DNA of 64,000 nt from Sphingobium bisphenolivorans. Its GTDB lineage: Bacteria > Pseudomonadota > Alphaproteobacteria > Sphingomonadales > Sphingomonadaceae. Both the position numbers and the translations under genes were made by a program. Shown one piece after another: positions 36,493-45,848 of the stretch (within the stretch, counting starts at the first letter, position 1; each line of letters starts with the position of its first letter). Location of the stretch: contig NZ_ASTG01000018.1 in the NCBI RefSeq assembly GCF_000412635.1, positions 1 to 64,000 of the forward strand, written 5' to 3'. Below the pieces are notes generated by a model, which saw only the letters and a program-made list of their open reading frames with translations, was not told the DNA's origin and searched no databases.

Positions 36493-37256
36493 CCGAAACC
36501 CGGCCCGGCTTTCGCGCGGCGCTTTCCAACAGGACCGTACAGATGACCATCGGCGTTCTCGCCTTCATCGCCGCGACCGCGGCTGGCGCCGCTCTGGGCA
36601 CCCAGAGCACAGGCCGCGTGGATGTCAGCGACAAGGCCGCGATCGAAAAGATCGTACACGACTATATCCTTGCCCATCCGGAGATCATCCCGCAGGCGGT
36701 CGAGAAGTTGCAGGCCAATCGCGTTGCGACCTCTATCGATTCCAGCCGGCCGGCGATCGAGACACCCTATGCCGGCGCATGGGAAGGCGCTGCGAACGGC
36801 GATGTGACGGTGGTCGAATTCTTCGACTATGCCTGCGGCTATTGCAGGGCCTCGCTTCCAGACCTCGCCAGACTGGTGGGAGAGGACAAGCGGCTGAAGA
36901 TCGTCTATCGCGAGCTGCCCATCCTGTCCGACGACAGCATCGACGCCGCCAAGGTGTCGCTGCTGGCGGCGGAGAAGAACCAATATATGCCGTTTCATCG
37001 CGCGCTCTACGCCGCTGGGCGCGTGACGCATGATACGATCCTGGCTGCGGCAGCCAAGGTCGGGATCGATGCCAGGGCGGCGGAAGCGGCCATCGCCAAC
37101 AAGAAATATGATAGCGAGATTCAGTCGAATATCGCCCTTGCGCAGAAGCTGCAGGCGACCGGCACCCCGACGTTCGTGATCGGGAATCAGGTGCTGAACG
37201 GCGCTGTCGGCTATGATGCGCTGAAGACGGCAGTGACGGCGGCGCGGGAGAAGTAG
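36489..37256 (+). CDS. DsbA-family thiol oxidoreductase
   Basis: 255 residues, anchored by one N-terminal transmembrane helix (about 18-38). A short helical linker (IEKIVHDYILAHPEIIPQAV) precedes the thioredoxin fold with active site CGYC in FFDYACGYCR and the cis-Pro in TGTPTF. The layout matches Com1/BdbD/ScsC-like proteins, which introduce or shuffle disulfides in the periplasm. It begins within the last codons of the M48 gene (4-bp overlap), so the two are probably co-made and both deal with envelope protein quality. Confidence 0.9.
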   Translation: MTETRPGFRAALSNRTVQMTIGVLAFIAATAAGAALGTQSTGRVDVSDKAAIEKIVHDYILAHPEIIPQAVEKLQANRVATSIDSSRPAIETPYAGAWEGAANGDVTVVEFFDYACGYCRASLPDLARLVGEDKRLKIVYRELPILSDDSIDAAKVSLLAAEKNQYMPFHRALYAAGRVTHDTILAAAAKVGIDARAAEAAIANKKYDSEIQSNIALAQKLQATGTPTFVIGNQVLNGAVGYDALKTAVTAAREK

Positions 37257-37429
37257 GGGCAAAAAGCCAAGCTTCTCCCCACGCGTCGCGCCGGGCTCGA
37301 CCCGCGCTCCCGCCTCCTTGTCCAGGCGACGCCCTCTACCAGCCGCACCTTGGATCAACTCCAGGGTGACGATTTCGGCGATGCCCGTTACCTTGCCGGT
37401 TCAGCCTGTCGTCAAAGCCGCTTCTGCCA

Positions 37430-37457
37430 TTGACTCGCCCAGCCCTTTTGCCTATCG
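37430..37457 (+). promoter_or_regulatory. Candidate sigma-70 promoter for the rpmH operon
   Basis: TTGACT at 37430-37435, 16-bp spacer, CTATCG at 37452-37457. The -35 is close to consensus; the -10 is poor. It would start transcription just before the terminator-like hairpin at 37475. Confidence 0.35.
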
Positions 37458-37474
37458 GACGCCCCCTGACATGC

Positions 37475-37500
37475 GGCCGCCTGCCCGGCGGCCCTTTTTT
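37475..37500 (+). terminator. Terminator-type hairpin 37 bp before rpmH
   Basis: GGCCGCC-TGCCC-GGCGGCC followed by C and six T. The stem is perfect. It may end transcription from the DsbA-like operon. Because only 37 bp remain before the rpmH start, with its ribosome-binding site in between, the rpmH promoter more likely lies upstream, which would put this hairpin in the rpmH leader. Confidence 0.75.
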
Positions 37501-37537
37501 GTCACGTCCGATTCTTAGTATATTTAAGGAATGAACG

Positions 37538-37672
37538 ATGAAGCGCACCTATCAGCCGAGCAATCTGGTTCGGAAGCGCCGTCACGGTTTCCGCGCTCGC
37601 ATGGCGACCCCCGGCGGCCGCAACGTGCTGCGTGCTCGTCGTGCCCGCGGCCGCAAGAGCCTCAGCGCCTGA
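37538..37672 (+). CDS. rpmH: 50S ribosomal protein L34
   Basis: 44 residues, full length: [20 protein letters not shown] to the end RGRKSLSA, the standard L34 sequence. AAGGA lies 8-12 bases before the ATG. It is the first gene of the rpmH-rnpA-yidD-yidC-engB block. Its stop overlaps the frame of rnpA. Confidence 0.98.
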   Translation: MKRTYQPSNLVRKRRHGFRARMATPGGRNVLRARRARGRKSLSA

Positions 37673-37704
37673 ACGACGCGCCGCTGAACAGCGCGCCTGC
37701 GGTC

Positions 37705-38211
37705 ATGGCCCGGCGCGCCGATTTTCTGGCGGCGAATCGTGGGCGGCGCGCGCCGATGCCGGGCTTCGTCCTGCTGGTGCGCGAGCGTGGTGACGGCGAT
37801 CCGGCGATGCGTGTCGGCATCACGGTCACGAAAAAGATTGGCGGCGCTGTCATCCGCAACCGGATGAAGCGCCGCTTTCGCGTTCTGGCGCGCGAGTTGC
37901 TGCCGGTCCATGGCGTGGCTGGTGCGGACCATGTGCTGATCGGCCGCGCAGAGGGCATCGAGCGCGACTTCGGCCTGCTCCGCACCGAGCTGGAGAAGGC
38001 GCTGCGCAAGGTGATGAGCCGGCCGGTGGGTGAGGCGCGTTCGCCTTCCCGGGGAAGATCCGCGCGGCCCAACCCCAGGAGCAACCTGCTCCCGAGAAGG
38101 CACTCGGCGGACACCGTTGGCTCGGGAGAGCCCGGTGCGAATGGTGAGATGTCCAGCGACGGCGGAACCGGGTTCCTCCCTTCGCAGGAACACGGGTCGG
38201 ACAAGCCGTGA
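37705..38211 (+). CDS. rnpA: Ribonuclease P protein component, with repeat-derived C-terminal tail
   Basis: Protein subunit of RNase P. Core features are [13 protein letters not shown] (N-terminal helix), [19 protein letters not shown] and [14 protein letters not shown] (RNR region). The start is uncertain: ATG 37705 gives 168 residues, whereas a CTG at 37669, overlapping the rpmH stop, would give 180 and fit the usual tight rpmH-rnpA spacing. After ALRKVMSRP the protein runs on for about 55 residues rich in Arg, Ser and Gly; this tail is translated from an intergenic-type repeat (38173-38195). The gene overlaps yidD by GTGA. Confidence 0.88.
   Translation: MARRADFLAANRGRRAPMPGFVLLVRERGDGDPAMRVGITVTKKIGGAVIRNRMKRRFRVLARELLPVHGVAGADHVLIGRAEGIERDFGLLRTELEKALRKVMSRPVGEARSPSRGRSARPNPRSNLLPRRHSADTVGSGEPGANGEMSSDGGTGFLPSQEHGSDKP
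38173..38195. repeat. Half copy of the 48421 repeat inside the rnpA tail
   Basis: TTCCTCCCTTCGCAGGAACA and the following CGG match, with one or two changes, the reverse complement of the left arm of the palindrome at 48421-48490. A small hairpin GGCTCGGGAGAGCC lies just upstream near 38119. The repeat family thus sits in coding DNA here. Confidence 0.55.
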
Positions 38212-38420
38212 TTGGGCGCCTCCTCATCCTGATCGCGCGCTTCTGGCAACTCGGCCCGTCGCGCGTTCTCCCGCCCTCCTGCCGCTATGCCCCCTCCTGC
38301 TCCCAATATGCGATTCAAGCGATCAGCAAATATGGCGCTCTCAAGGGTAGCTGGCTGGCGACGAAGCGGCTAATGCGATGCCACCCTTGGGGCGGTTCGG
38401 GCTACGACCCGGTCCCCTGA
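38208..38420 (+). CDS. yidD: Membrane protein insertion efficiency factor YidD
   Basis: 70 residues from a GTG start that overlaps the rnpA stop. The hallmark is [20 protein letters not shown] with the three conserved Cys, then [13 protein letters not shown]. YidD is a small amphipathic peripheral membrane protein that helps YidC insert proteins. The position between rnpA and yidC is the standard one. Confidence 0.95.
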   Translation: MIGRLLILIARFWQLGPSRVLPPSCRYAPSCSQYAIQAISKYGALKGSWLATKRLMRCHPWGGSGYDPVP

Positions 38421-38456
38421 AGAGCAGAATTTCCAGATACGGCGGAGCCGATACGC

Positions 38457-40160
38457 GTGGACGACAAGAAGAATATCATTCTGGCGGTGATCCTGACCGC
38501 CGCGATCCTGTTTGGCTGGCCCTATGTCTCCAAACATTTCTTCCCGGCCGCGAACCCGCCCGTGACGAAGATCGAGGGCGGCAAGACCAAGACGGTCGCG
38601 CAGCCCGGCGCCGATCCCACGACCGACCAGAACGCCGCTATCCGCGATCGCGCTCTGGTGCTGAAGGAAAGCCCGCGCGTCGCGATCCGCACGCCCAAGC
38701 TCACCGGCTCGATCAACCTGAAGGGCGCGCGCATCGATGATATCGTGCTGCCCACCTATAGCGAGACGATCGCGAAGGATTCGCCTTCGATCCGCCTCTA
38801 CAGCCCGTCGGGCACCAAGGACGCTTATTTCGCCGGTTTCGGCTGGCAGGGCGAAGGCCTGAAGACGCCGGACAACAACACGGTCTGGACCGCCGAAGGC
38901 AAGGAACTGACGCCGACCACGCCGGTCACGCTGCGCTGGAACAACGGCGCGGGGCAGACCTTTGAAATCCGCCTGTCGGTCGATGAAAATTACATGATCA
39001 CCGCGCAACAGAAGGTGTCGAACAGCGGCACCGGCGCGGTGGGCGTGAAGCCCTATGGCTATATCAGCCGGGCGCATCCTTCGGCCGATCCCGACACCTG
39101 GACCATTCACGTCGGCCCCATGGGCGTGTTCAACGGCGCCGCCAATTACGACGTGAACTACAAGGATTTGGCCAAGGGTCCGGCAACCCAGGGCTTCCAG
39201 TCGACTGGCGGCTGGCTGGGGTTCACCGACAAATATTGGCTGTCGGCCATGATCCCGGATCAGAAGTCTGCTTTTACCGGCCAGTTCCGCAAGGGCGCCG
39301 GGACCCAATATCAGGCCGATTATGCGCTGGAGCCGACCATGCTCGCGCCCGGCAAGGCGATCACGCAGACCGCCCGCCTGTTTGTCGGCGCCAAGGAAGT
39401 GAAGACGCTGGAAGCCTATCAGGATGCAGGCGTTCCGCTGTTCGACCGGGCGATCGACTGGGGCTGGTTCTACTGGTTCGAAAAGCCGATCTTCGCGCTG
39501 CTGCACTGGCTGTTCGAGACGCTGGGCAATTTCGGCGTGGCGATCATCTGCCTGACCTTCGTGGTGCGCGGGCTGATGTTCCCGGTCGCCCAGCGCCAGT
39601 TCGCCAGCATGGCGGCGATGCGCGCGGTACAGCCCAAGATGAAGGCGCTGCAGGAAAAGCATAAGGACGACAAGCAGAAGCTCCAGCAGGAGATGATGGA
39701 GCTTTACAAGCGCGAGAAGGTGAACCCGCTCGCCGGCTGCCTGCCGATCTTCATCCAGATCCCGATCTTCTTCGCCCTGTACAAGGTGCTGCAGCTGACG
39801 ATCGAAATGCGGCACCAGCCCTTCGTGCTGTGGATCAAGGATTTGTCCGCACCCGATCCGCTGCATATCCTCAACCTGTTTGGTCTGCTGCCCTTCACGC
39901 CGCCCTCCTTCCTGGCGATCGGCGTGCTGGCGCTGCTGCTGGGCATCTCCATGTACTTCCAGTTCAAGCTGAACCCGGCGCAGATGGACCCGATGCAACA
40001 GCAGGTGTTCGCGATCATGCCGTGGATGATGATGTTCATCATGGCGCCCTTCGCAGCAGGCCTGCTGGTCTACTGGATCACCAACAATTGCCTCTCGATG
40101 CTGCAGCAGTGGTGGCTGTACCGCCGCCACCCGCAGTTGAACACCGCGGTAGCGAAATAG
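38457..40160 (+). CDS. yidC: Membrane protein insertase YidC
   Basis: 567 residues from a GTG start. The first transmembrane helix (about 5-22, [19 protein letters not shown]) is followed by the large periplasmic beta-sandwich domain (about 40-340). The conserved insertase core of five helices follows, with [19 protein letters not shown], the cytoplasmic coiled coil [20 protein letters not shown] and the [20 protein letters not shown] signature. It inserts proteins alone or with SecYEG. The spacing to yidD is 36 bp. Confidence 0.97.
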   Translation: MDDKKNIILAVILTAAILFGWPYVSKHFFPAANPPVTKIEGGKTKTVAQPGADPTTDQNAAIRDRALVLKESPRVAIRTPKLTGSINLKGARIDDIVLPTYSETIAKDSPSIRLYSPSGTKDAYFAGFGWQGEGLKTPDNNTVWTAEGKELTPTTPVTLRWNNGAGQTFEIRLSVDENYMITAQQKVSNSGTGAVGVKPYGYISRAHPSADPDTWTIHVGPMGVFNGAANYDVNYKDLAKGPATQGFQSTGGWLGFTDKYWLSAMIPDQKSAFTGQFRKGAGTQYQADYALEPTMLAPGKAITQTARLFVGAKEVKTLEAYQDAGVPLFDRAIDWGWFYWFEKPIFALLHWLFETLGNFGVAIICLTFVVRGLMFPVAQRQFASMAAMRAVQPKMKALQEKHKDDKQKLQQEMMELYKREKVNPLAGCLPIFIQIPIFFALYKVLQLTIEMRHQPFVLWIKDLSAPDPLHILNLFGLLPFTPPSFLAIGVLALLLGISMYFQFKLNPAQMDPMQQQVFAIMPWMMMFIMAPFAAGLLVYWITNNCLSMLQQWWLYRRHPQLNTAVAK

Positions 40161-40174
40161 GGTCGTCCAGCGCC

Positions 40175-40234
40175 CGTTCGGTTCGAGCTTGTCGAGAACG
40201 GCGCGCATGGTTCTCGACAGGCTCGAACCGAACG
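40175..40234. repeat. 60-bp near-perfect inverted repeat between yidC and engB
   Basis: Two 25-nt arms, beginning CGTTCGGTTCGAG and ending CTCGAACCGAACG, differ at one base and flank a 10-nt loop. There is no T-run, so it is not a classical terminator, though the hairpin could stabilise the yidC mRNA end or reduce readthrough. The wording is typical of dispersed sphingomonad palindromes. It lies 14 bp after the yidC stop. Confidence 0.85.
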
Positions 40235-40242
40235 GATGTAAT

Positions 40243-40890
40243 GTGGACGAGCAGCAACAAGCCGAACTGATCGAGGAGGCGCGCAGGGCCTTCGCCGGGC
40301 CGATCGCCTTCCTCAAGTCCGCGCCCGACCTCAAATTCCTGCCTGACATGGCGGTCAATGAGGTCGCCTTCGCGGGCCGGTCTAATGTCGGCAAATCGTC
40401 GTTGCTGAACGCGCTCACGAACCGGAACGGCTTGGCACGCACGTCCAACACGCCGGGACGGACGCAGGAGCTGAACTTCTTCGACGTCGGCGACCCGCTG
40501 CGCTTCCGGCTCGTCGACATGCCTGGCTATGGCTATGCCAAGGCGCCCAAGGACATGGTGCGCAAGTGGCGCTTCCTGGTGAACGACTATCTGCGCGGGC
40601 GGGCCAACCTCAAGCGGGCGCTGGTGTTGATAGACTGTCGGCACGGCATCAAGGACGTCGACATCGACATGCTCGACATGCTGGATGCCGCCGCGGTCAG
40701 CTATCGCATCGTCCTCACCAAGGCGGACAAGGTGAAGGCAAGCCATCTTGCCGAAGTCCAGCAGGCAACCGCCGAGGCGATTCGCAAGCGTCCAGCCGCG
40801 CATCCGGAGATCATTCCCACCTCGAGCGAGAAGGGCATGGGCCTCCCCGAGTTGCGCGCGGCGGTGCTGGAGAGTGTCACGCTAGGTTGA
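40243..40890 (+). CDS. engB: Ribosome biogenesis GTPase EngB (YihA/YsxC)
   Basis: Essential GTPase for 50S assembly. G1 [13 protein letters not shown]2 in SNTPGRTQ, G3 DMPGYGYA, G4 TKADK and G5 SSEKG are all present. A GTG at 40243 gives 215 residues and starts right after the large palindrome; ATGs at 40207 and upstream would put translated repeat sequence at the N-terminus. Neither start has a strong ribosome-binding site. Last gene of the rpmH block. Confidence 0.92.
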   Translation: MDEQQQAELIEEARRAFAGPIAFLKSAPDLKFLPDMAVNEVAFAGRSNVGKSSLLNALTNRNGLARTSNTPGRTQELNFFDVGDPLRFRLVDMPGYGYAKAPKDMVRKWRFLVNDYLRGRANLKRALVLIDCRHGIKDVDIDMLDMLDAAAVSYRIVLTKADKVKASHLAEVQQATAEAIRKRPAAHPEIIPTSSEKGMGLPELRAAVLESVTLG

Positions 40891-40997
40891 GGGCGATACG
40901 AACCGGTTTTTCGCTGCGAGCCAAAGTTCATCACCCTGGGGCCAAGCCTTGGGTGGCGATCGAAGCGGTCAGTCTCTCCGGCTTTTGAGGCATGTCA

Positions 40998-41552
40998 TCA
41001 AAACAGCTGATATTGGGCGCTGCCCTTGAGCGGCCAGGTGCCCAGAATGTCGTGTCGGCTATGACCGACATGGCTGCAGATCAACGTGAATTGCTCGACG
41101 CGCCAAAGGAAGCCCTCAACCGGCCGTTGTTCCGGCCGGCTGTCACGATAGAAGAGCGTCTGATGCGGGCTGAAGCTCCAATCGGGGCGCGGAGCTACTC
41201 CAGCCTCCTTCATCGCCGCAGCGATTTCCTTCTGCAAGGCGTTCAGCGGTGGCACGGCGCGCGACGGGCGTAGAGCGGCAGAGCGATTATTGATGCTCAG
41301 CTGATCAAGCGAAAGGTCGAACGGTTCTGCCATCACGCGTGTGCCGGCACGCAGCAGCGCCTTGATCACCGCATAGGGATAATCCTCATAGTCACAGGTG
41401 ATGCCGAGCGTGATATGCTGATGCTCCCGCGCAACACGCCGGACGGCGGGGTCCAGGGTCTCGGCGAAGTGGTCACTCTGGCGGGCGACCGCAGGGCTCG
41501 GCTTCAGTCCATAGAAAAGCCGGAACAGCGGCTTGGTGGTGCGGGCATGCAT
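40998..41552 (-). CDS. 2H phosphoesterase (2'-5' RNA ligase/LigT-like)
   Basis: 184 residues with the two HxTx motifs of the 2H superfamily: HITLG (about 46) and HQTLF (about 130). These place two His and two Thr in the active site. Such enzymes open cyclic 2',3' phosphates or hydrolyse 2'-5' bonds; the in vivo RNA substrate is unknown. AGGAGG lies 6 bases before the ATG at 41552, a strong start. Longer upstream readings are not needed. Confidence 0.88.
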   Translation of the reverse strand: MHARTTKPLFRLFYGLKPSPAVARQSDHFAETLDPAVRRVAREHQHITLGITCDYEDYPYAVIKALLRAGTRVMAEPFDLSLDQLSINNRSAALRPSRAVPPLNALQKEIAAAMKEAGVAPRPDWSFSPHQTLFYRDSRPEQRPVEGFLWRVEQFTLICSHVGHSRHDILGTWPLKGSAQYQLF

Positions 41553-41675
41553 AGGGTCCTCCTGCGAATCAATGGTGATTTGTTCATGATATGTTCTTTC
41601 TCTTTGCGAGGCGAGTCCGCTGGAGCTACAAAGCTGTTCATGCGTTGAACGACGGCACTTTGACGGAGCAGTGAC

Positions 41676-42110
41676 ATGGTTCAGTTGACGCTCGCCACGC
41701 TGGCGGAGAAGATGAAGGACATCGATTTCGCGATGCTCTCTACCCACGCCGAGGATGGGCAGATCGGCGCCCGGCCGATGAGCAACAATCGCGATGTGGC
41801 CTATGGCGGCGACAGCTATTATTTCACGACCGAAGACACGATGATGGTGAAGGATATCGAGCGCGACCCCCGCGTCGGGCTGTCTTTTCAAGGCAGCAGC
41901 GGGCTGCTGAAACAGAAACCGCTCTTCATCGCGGTGGAGGGGCGCGCGGATCTGATCCGCGACCGCGACGAGTTCGAGGCACATTGGAACAGCGACCTGC
42001 AGGGCTGGTTCGCGCAAGGCCCCGACACGCCGGGCCTGGTGATGATCAAGGTCCATGCCGAGCGCGCCCATTATTGGGACGGCGAGGATGAGGGTGAGTT
42101 GGAACTTTGA
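41676..42110 (+). CDS. PNPOx-like flavin-binding protein (general stress protein 26-like)
   Basis: 144 residues of the pyridoxamine 5'-phosphate oxidase split-barrel fold. Landmarks are FAMLSTHAEDGQIGARPMSN, YYFTTEDTMMVKDIERDP and RVGLSFQ. The family binds FMN or a related cofactor and is often stress-induced, but a specific reaction is not known. Its stop overlaps the TTG of the next gene. Confidence 0.85.
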   Translation: MVQLTLATLAEKMKDIDFAMLSTHAEDGQIGARPMSNNRDVAYGGDSYYFTTEDTMMVKDIERDPRVGLSFQGSSGLLKQKPLFIAVEGRADLIRDRDEFEAHWNSDLQGWFAQGPDTPGLVMIKVHAERAHYWDGEDEGELEL

Positions 42111-42553
42111 AGCCCGTTGCGGCGGCTGAGGGCGATAGCAGCGCGGAAACACGGCCCCGCCGAATTGCCCGGTGGGCACTTTCCGCCGCCTATGGTTTTG
42201 CCGGACTTGTGCATTTGACGCGCCCAGCCGGCTTCGTGGCGATCACGCCATCCTGGGTGCCGCAGCCGGAACTGGTCGTCGCCCTCACCGGGCTAGCCGA
42301 AGTTGCGGGCGCCGCAGGGCTTCTGATCGCGACGTTCCGAAAAGCGGCTGGCGTGGGACTGGCGCTCTATGCGCTGTGCGTGTGGCCGGCCAATCTCAAC
42401 CATGCGGTGAACGACATCGCACTGAGCGGCGTCCATCTCAGCTGGTGGTATCATGGCCCGCGCCTGGCTCTGCAGCCGGTGATCATCTGGTGGGCGCTAT
42501 GGGCCAGCGGCGTGACGGACTGGCCGTTTCCCGGCAAGGGAAGACACGACTGA
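42107..42553 (+). CDS. DoxX-like small membrane protein
   Basis: 148 residues with four predicted transmembrane helices (about 22-40, 55-80, 83-100, 115-135). The pattern SAAYGFAGLVHLTRP then LVVALTGLAEVAGAAGLL and ALYALCVWPANLNHAVNDIA fits the DoxX/DoxD-like family, whose members often sit with redox or thiol-stress genes. The function is not defined. The TTG start overlaps the previous stop, so translation is coupled with the PNPOx-like gene. Confidence 0.75.
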   Translation: MKPVAAAEGDSSAETRPRRIARWALSAAYGFAGLVHLTRPAGFVAITPSWVPQPELVVALTGLAEVAGAAGLLIATFRKAAGVGLALYALCVWPANLNHAVNDIALSGVHLSWWYHGPRLALQPVIIWWALWASGVTDWPFPGKGRHD

Positions 42554-42616
42554 GCGCGGATCGGCGGTTGTCTTTGCAGAAGCGTCCCCTACTGTGACGC
42601 TCCCTCCTATCAGAAC

Positions 42617-44680
42617 ATGCAGAGAGAGCCTGTGACCCGCCACATTCCATGGATCCTGATCGCGATCGTCGGCGCCGTCGCGCTTTCCGTGGTGGCAGTC
42701 TCGCGCGGCGAACCGATCAACGCGCTGTGGATCGTGGTCGCAGCCGTCAGCAGCTTCCTGGTCGCCTATCGCTATTATGCGCTCTACATCGCGCGCCATG
42801 TGATGCGGCTCGACCCGGCACGGCCGACGCCTGCGATCCGGCGGGCCGACGGGCTGGACTATGTGGCGACCGACCGAACCGTCCTGTTCGGCCATCATTT
42901 TGCGGCGATCGCCGGTGCGGGACCGCTGGTCGGGCCGGTGCTGGCGGCGCAGATGGGCTATCTGCCCGGCACCATTTGGATCATCGCGGGCGTCGTGCTG
43001 GCGGGCGCGGTGCAGGACTTCATGGTCCTCTTCATATCGATGCGGCGCGACGGCAAGTCGCTAGGCGAGTTGATCCGCCTGGAAATGGGCCAGGTCGCGG
43101 GGACGATCGCACTGTTTGGCGCCTTCATGATCATGGTGATCATCCTGGCGGTGCTAGCGCTCATCGTTGTAAAGGCGTTGGCGGAAAGTCCGTGGGGCAT
43201 GTTTACCGTCGCGGCGACCGTGCCGCTCGCCATGCTGATGGGCATCTATACCCGCTGGATCAGGCCAGGGCGAATCGGCGAGGTGTCGCTGCTGGGCCTG
43301 GTCGGGCTGCTGGCGGCGATCGTCTATGGGCAGAGCATCGCACAGTCCCCGGTCTGGGGCCCCGTCTTCACCTTCACGCCGCTGCAGCTTTGCTGGCTGC
43401 TGATCGGCTATGGAGCGGTGGCTTCGGTCCTGCCGGTGTGGCTGCTGCTGGCGCCGCGCGACTATCTGTCGACCTTTCTCAAGATCGGCGCGATCGCGGC
43501 GCTGGCGATCGGCATCGTCATCATGGCGCCGCCGCTCAAGATGCATGCCGTGACCCAGTTCGTGAACGGCAACGGGCCGGTCTGGTCGGGCGGGCTCTTT
43601 CCCTTCCTCTTCATCACCATAGCTTGCGGCGCGGTGTCAGGCTTCCACGCGCTGATCGCCAGCGGCACCACACCCAAGCTGATCGCCAGCGAAGCGCATG
43701 CGCCGATCATCGGCTATGGCGCCATGCTGATGGAGGCGTTTGTGGCGATCATGGCGCTGGTCGGCGCCTCCATCCTCGATCCCGGCATCTATTTCACGAT
43801 GAACAGCCCGGCGGCGGTGATCGGCAAGGATGCTGCGAGCGCGGCAGCGGCCGTCACGGCGATGGGCTTCCCAATCTCGCCCGAACTCATCCTCCAGACC
43901 GCGAAGGATGTCGGGGAGCATAGCATCATCTCGCGCGCAGGCGGCGCCCCGACCCTGGCGGTCGCGATGGCGGAGATATTCTCCCATGTCGTGGGTGGGC
44001 CGGCGATGAAGGCCTTCTGGTATCATTTCGCGATCCTGTTCGAGGCGCTGTTCATCCTGACCGCCGTTGATGCGGGCACGCGCGCGGGCCGGTTCATGCT
44101 GCAGGACCTGATCGCGCTGGTTGTGCCGAGCTTCAAGGAGGGCAAAAGCATGGCCCCAGGCATCATCGCCACCGCGCTCACCGTCGCAGCCTGGGGCTTC
44201 TTCCTCTATCAGGGCGTCACCGATCCGCTGGGCGGGGTGAACACGCTTTGGCCGGTGTTCGGCATTTCCAACCAGATGCTTGCGGCCATCGCGCTGATGC
44301 TGGCGAGCGCGGTGCTATTCAGGATGAAGCGCGACCGCTTCGCCTGGGTGACGATCGTGCCGACCGCATGGCTGCTGATCTGCACCCTGTCGGCGGGGTT
44401 CCTGAAGCTTTTCTCGGCCGATGCGAAGGTCGGCTTCCTCGCTCATGCCGCCCGCTTCAGCACGGCGGCAGACAAGGGCGAAATACTCGCACCTGCCAAG
44501 TCGATGGGCGAGATGCAGCAGATCATCTTCAATGATTATGTCGATGCGGGGCTGGTCTCCATTTTCCTGCTGGTCGTGCTGGCGCTGATGGTCTTCACCA
44601 TCCGAACTTGCCTCAACGCACGGAGGGTCACGGCGCCCACCGCACGGGAGATCCCTGCGCAACTGGTGCCGGCGGAATGA
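42617..44680 (+). CDS. cstA: Carbon starvation protein A (CstA family peptide/pyruvate transporter)
   Basis: 687 residues with about 18 hydrophobic segments. CstA signatures: [58 protein letters not shown] and [10 protein letters not shown]. In E. coli CstA takes up peptides and pyruvate during carbon starvation. The ATG at 42617 is weakly supported; a GTG at 42632 follows GAGAGAG and may be used. The small YbdD-type gene overlaps its stop (ATGA), as in E. coli. Confidence 0.95.
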   Translation: MQREPVTRHIPWILIAIVGAVALSVVAVSRGEPINALWIVVAAVSSFLVAYRYYALYIARHVMRLDPARPTPAIRRADGLDYVATDRTVLFGHHFAAIAGAGPLVGPVLAAQMGYLPGTIWIIAGVVLAGAVQDFMVLFISMRRDGKSLGELIRLEMGQVAGTIALFGAFMIMVIILAVLALIVVKALAESPWGMFTVAATVPLAMLMGIYTRWIRPGRIGEVSLLGLVGLLAAIVYGQSIAQSPVWGPVFTFTPLQLCWLLIGYGAVASVLPVWLLLAPRDYLSTFLKIGAIAALAIGIVIMAPPLKMHAVTQFVNGNGPVWSGGLFPFLFITIACGAVSGFHALIASGTTPKLIASEAHAPIIGYGAMLMEAFVAIMALVGASILDPGIYFTMNSPAAVIGKDAASAAAAVTAMGFPISPELILQTAKDVGEHSIISRAGGAPTLAVAMAEIFSHVVGGPAMKAFWYHFAILFEALFILTAVDAGTRAGRFMLQDLIALVVPSFKEGKSMAPGIIATALTVAAWGFFLYQGVTDPLGGVNTLWPVFGISNQMLAAIALMLASAVLFRMKRDRFAWVTIVPTAWLLICTLSAGFLKLFSADAKVGFLAHAARFSTAADKGEILAPAKSMGEMQQIIFNDYVDAGLVSIFLLVVLALMVFTIRTCLNARRVTAPTAREIPAQLVPAE

Positions 44681-44862
44681 GCCTGTTTCTCCACCAGCTG
44701 CGGCAGATGGCGCGCATGATGGTCGGGGTGCCCGACTATGACGCCTATCTGCGCCACATGCGGGATCATCACCCCGACCGGTCGCCGATGGATCGCACCG
44801 CCTTCTTCCGCGATCGGCAGGAGGCTCGCTATGGCGGCAAGAATGGGGGCAAATGCTGTTAG
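44677..44862 (+). CDS. YbdD/YjiX family small protein (CstA partner)
   Basis: 61 residues: MVGVPDYDAYLRHMRDHHPD, then FFRDRQEARYGGKNGGKCC. This is the DUF466 pattern of the small protein encoded after cstA/btsT-type genes. The two C-terminal Cys and the VGVPDYDAY core are conserved. The four-base overlap with cstA indicates coupled translation; a role in carrier activity is reported for relatives in E. coli. Confidence 0.9.
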   Translation: MSLFLHQLRQMARMMVGVPDYDAYLRHMRDHHPDRSPMDRTAFFRDRQEARYGGKNGGKCC

Positions 44863-44875
44863 GCCGCAGTTGGTG

Positions 44876-45547
44876 CTAGACCAACCGCCGTCCCGTCCAG
44901 ACCACCCGGCCGACGATCACCACCAGCGCCGGATCGATCTCGATCCAGTCGGGATAATGCGGGTTGTCGCTGAGCACTGAGAACAGCCCCCGCCGCGGGC
45001 CGAGCGCGATCCGCTTCACCATCAGCACCCCGTCCAGCCGCAGCACATAAACGCCGTCGCGCAGCCTTGCGGCATCGTCATCATGATCGACCATGATCTC
45101 GTCACCGTCATTCAGCGTCGGCGCCATCGATTCGCCATCGACCCGGATGATCGAGACGCGCTGAGGACGGACGCCAAGGTGCCGCAGCCAGTTCGTGTCG
45201 AACGCCATCACGCCGGCTGTGCGTTCATCTTCGTCCAGAGAGCCCGAGCCGGCCGAAGCCCCGAGCGCAAGGCGCGGCACAGTCACGACAGCGGGCAGAG
45301 AACGCCCCTTGCGCAATGAGGGCGCGGGTGCCGCCGAGCCGCCCAGCACCTCCTCCGCCACACCGAGATATCGGGCGAGAATGCGCCGGTCCTCCTCATC
45401 CAGCTTGCGCGGCGTGCCACGCTTGATGAACTGCTGGATATAGGCGGGGTTACGCTTCAGCAGGCGCGAGAGGTCGGTATAACTCTCCCCCCGCTCGGCA
45501 ATCAGCCGCTCCAGCGTCACGCGCGGGTCTTCTCCGTCATTCACCAT
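44876..45547 (-). CDS. S24 (LexA/CI-type) repressor-like peptidase
   Basis: 223 residues. The N-terminus carries a short helix-turn-helix (ESYTDLSRLLKRNPAYIQQF). The C-terminal S24 domain has the catalytic S140 in RVDGESMAPTL and K178 in GVLMVKRIAL, the Ser-Lys dyad of self-cleaving repressors. A99-G100 and A111-G112 are candidate cleavage sites. It is probably a DNA-damage- or stress-responsive regulator. It is divergent from a two-gene operon across an AT-rich region with an inverted repeat. Confidence 0.88.
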   Translation of the reverse strand: MVNDGEDPRVTLERLIAERGESYTDLSRLLKRNPAYIQQFIKRGTPRKLDEEDRRILARYLGVAEEVLGGSAAPAPSLRKGRSLPAVVTVPRLALGASAGSGSLDEDERTAGVMAFDTNWLRHLGVRPQRVSIIRVDGESMAPTLNDGDEIMVDHDDDAARLRDGVYVLRLDGVLMVKRIALGPRRGLFSVLSDNPHYPDWIEIDPALVVIVGRVVWTGRRLV

Positions 45548-45563
45548 ATTTCATCCATACTCA

Positions 45564-45600
45564 TAGGATTTTTCCTAGACAAGTAGGAAATAGGGAAACA
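45564..45600. promoter_or_regulatory. Candidate operator between the S24 repressor and the divergent operon
   Basis: TAGGA-TTTT-TCCTA (45564-45577) is a perfect short inverted repeat, followed by TAGGAAA and TAGGGAAA half-like repeats (45584-45597). The stretch is clearly AT-richer than its surroundings and sits 17 bp upstream of the repressor start. It could serve the repressor itself and the divergent genes. Confidence 0.45.
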
Positions 45601-45662
45601 CATAGGCAATCATATCGGTATTCGCAGGGCGCGAGTCGAGTCGCTTGAGGAGAAACGGGGGA

Positions 45663-45848
45663 ATGCTGTTGCGGGCGGTGGAGAAGTTTTTGCGGGAAAG
45701 TGGCATCGCGGCAACGCGCTTCGGCCGGGAAAGCGTGCGCGACCCACGGCTGGTATTCGACTTGCGGCGCGGCCGGGAGCCGGGCGATCGGATCAAAAGA
45801 CGTATAGAACATTTCATGAACACATATCGCAGGAGCATGGGACAATGA
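45663..45848 (+). CDS. Small conserved hypothetical protein, divergent from S24 repressor
   Basis: 61 residues: MLLRAVEKFLRESGIAATRF, then GRESVRDPRLVFDLRRGREP. The sequence reads like a small helical DNA-binding or regulatory protein, with the xATRFGRxxxxDPRLVxDLRxGREP pattern that I have seen near S24 repressors in sphingomonads. GAGGAG lies upstream of the ATG. Its stop overlaps the next gene by ATGA. Family and function are not established. Confidence 0.75.
   Translation: MLLRAVEKFLRESGIAATRFGRESVRDPRLVFDLRRGREPGDRIKRRIEHFMNTYRRSMGQ

Noticed and set aside
38370..40520. 716-codon open frame opposite yidC and engB
   Set aside because: Crosses two real genes and the palindrome; no family signal.
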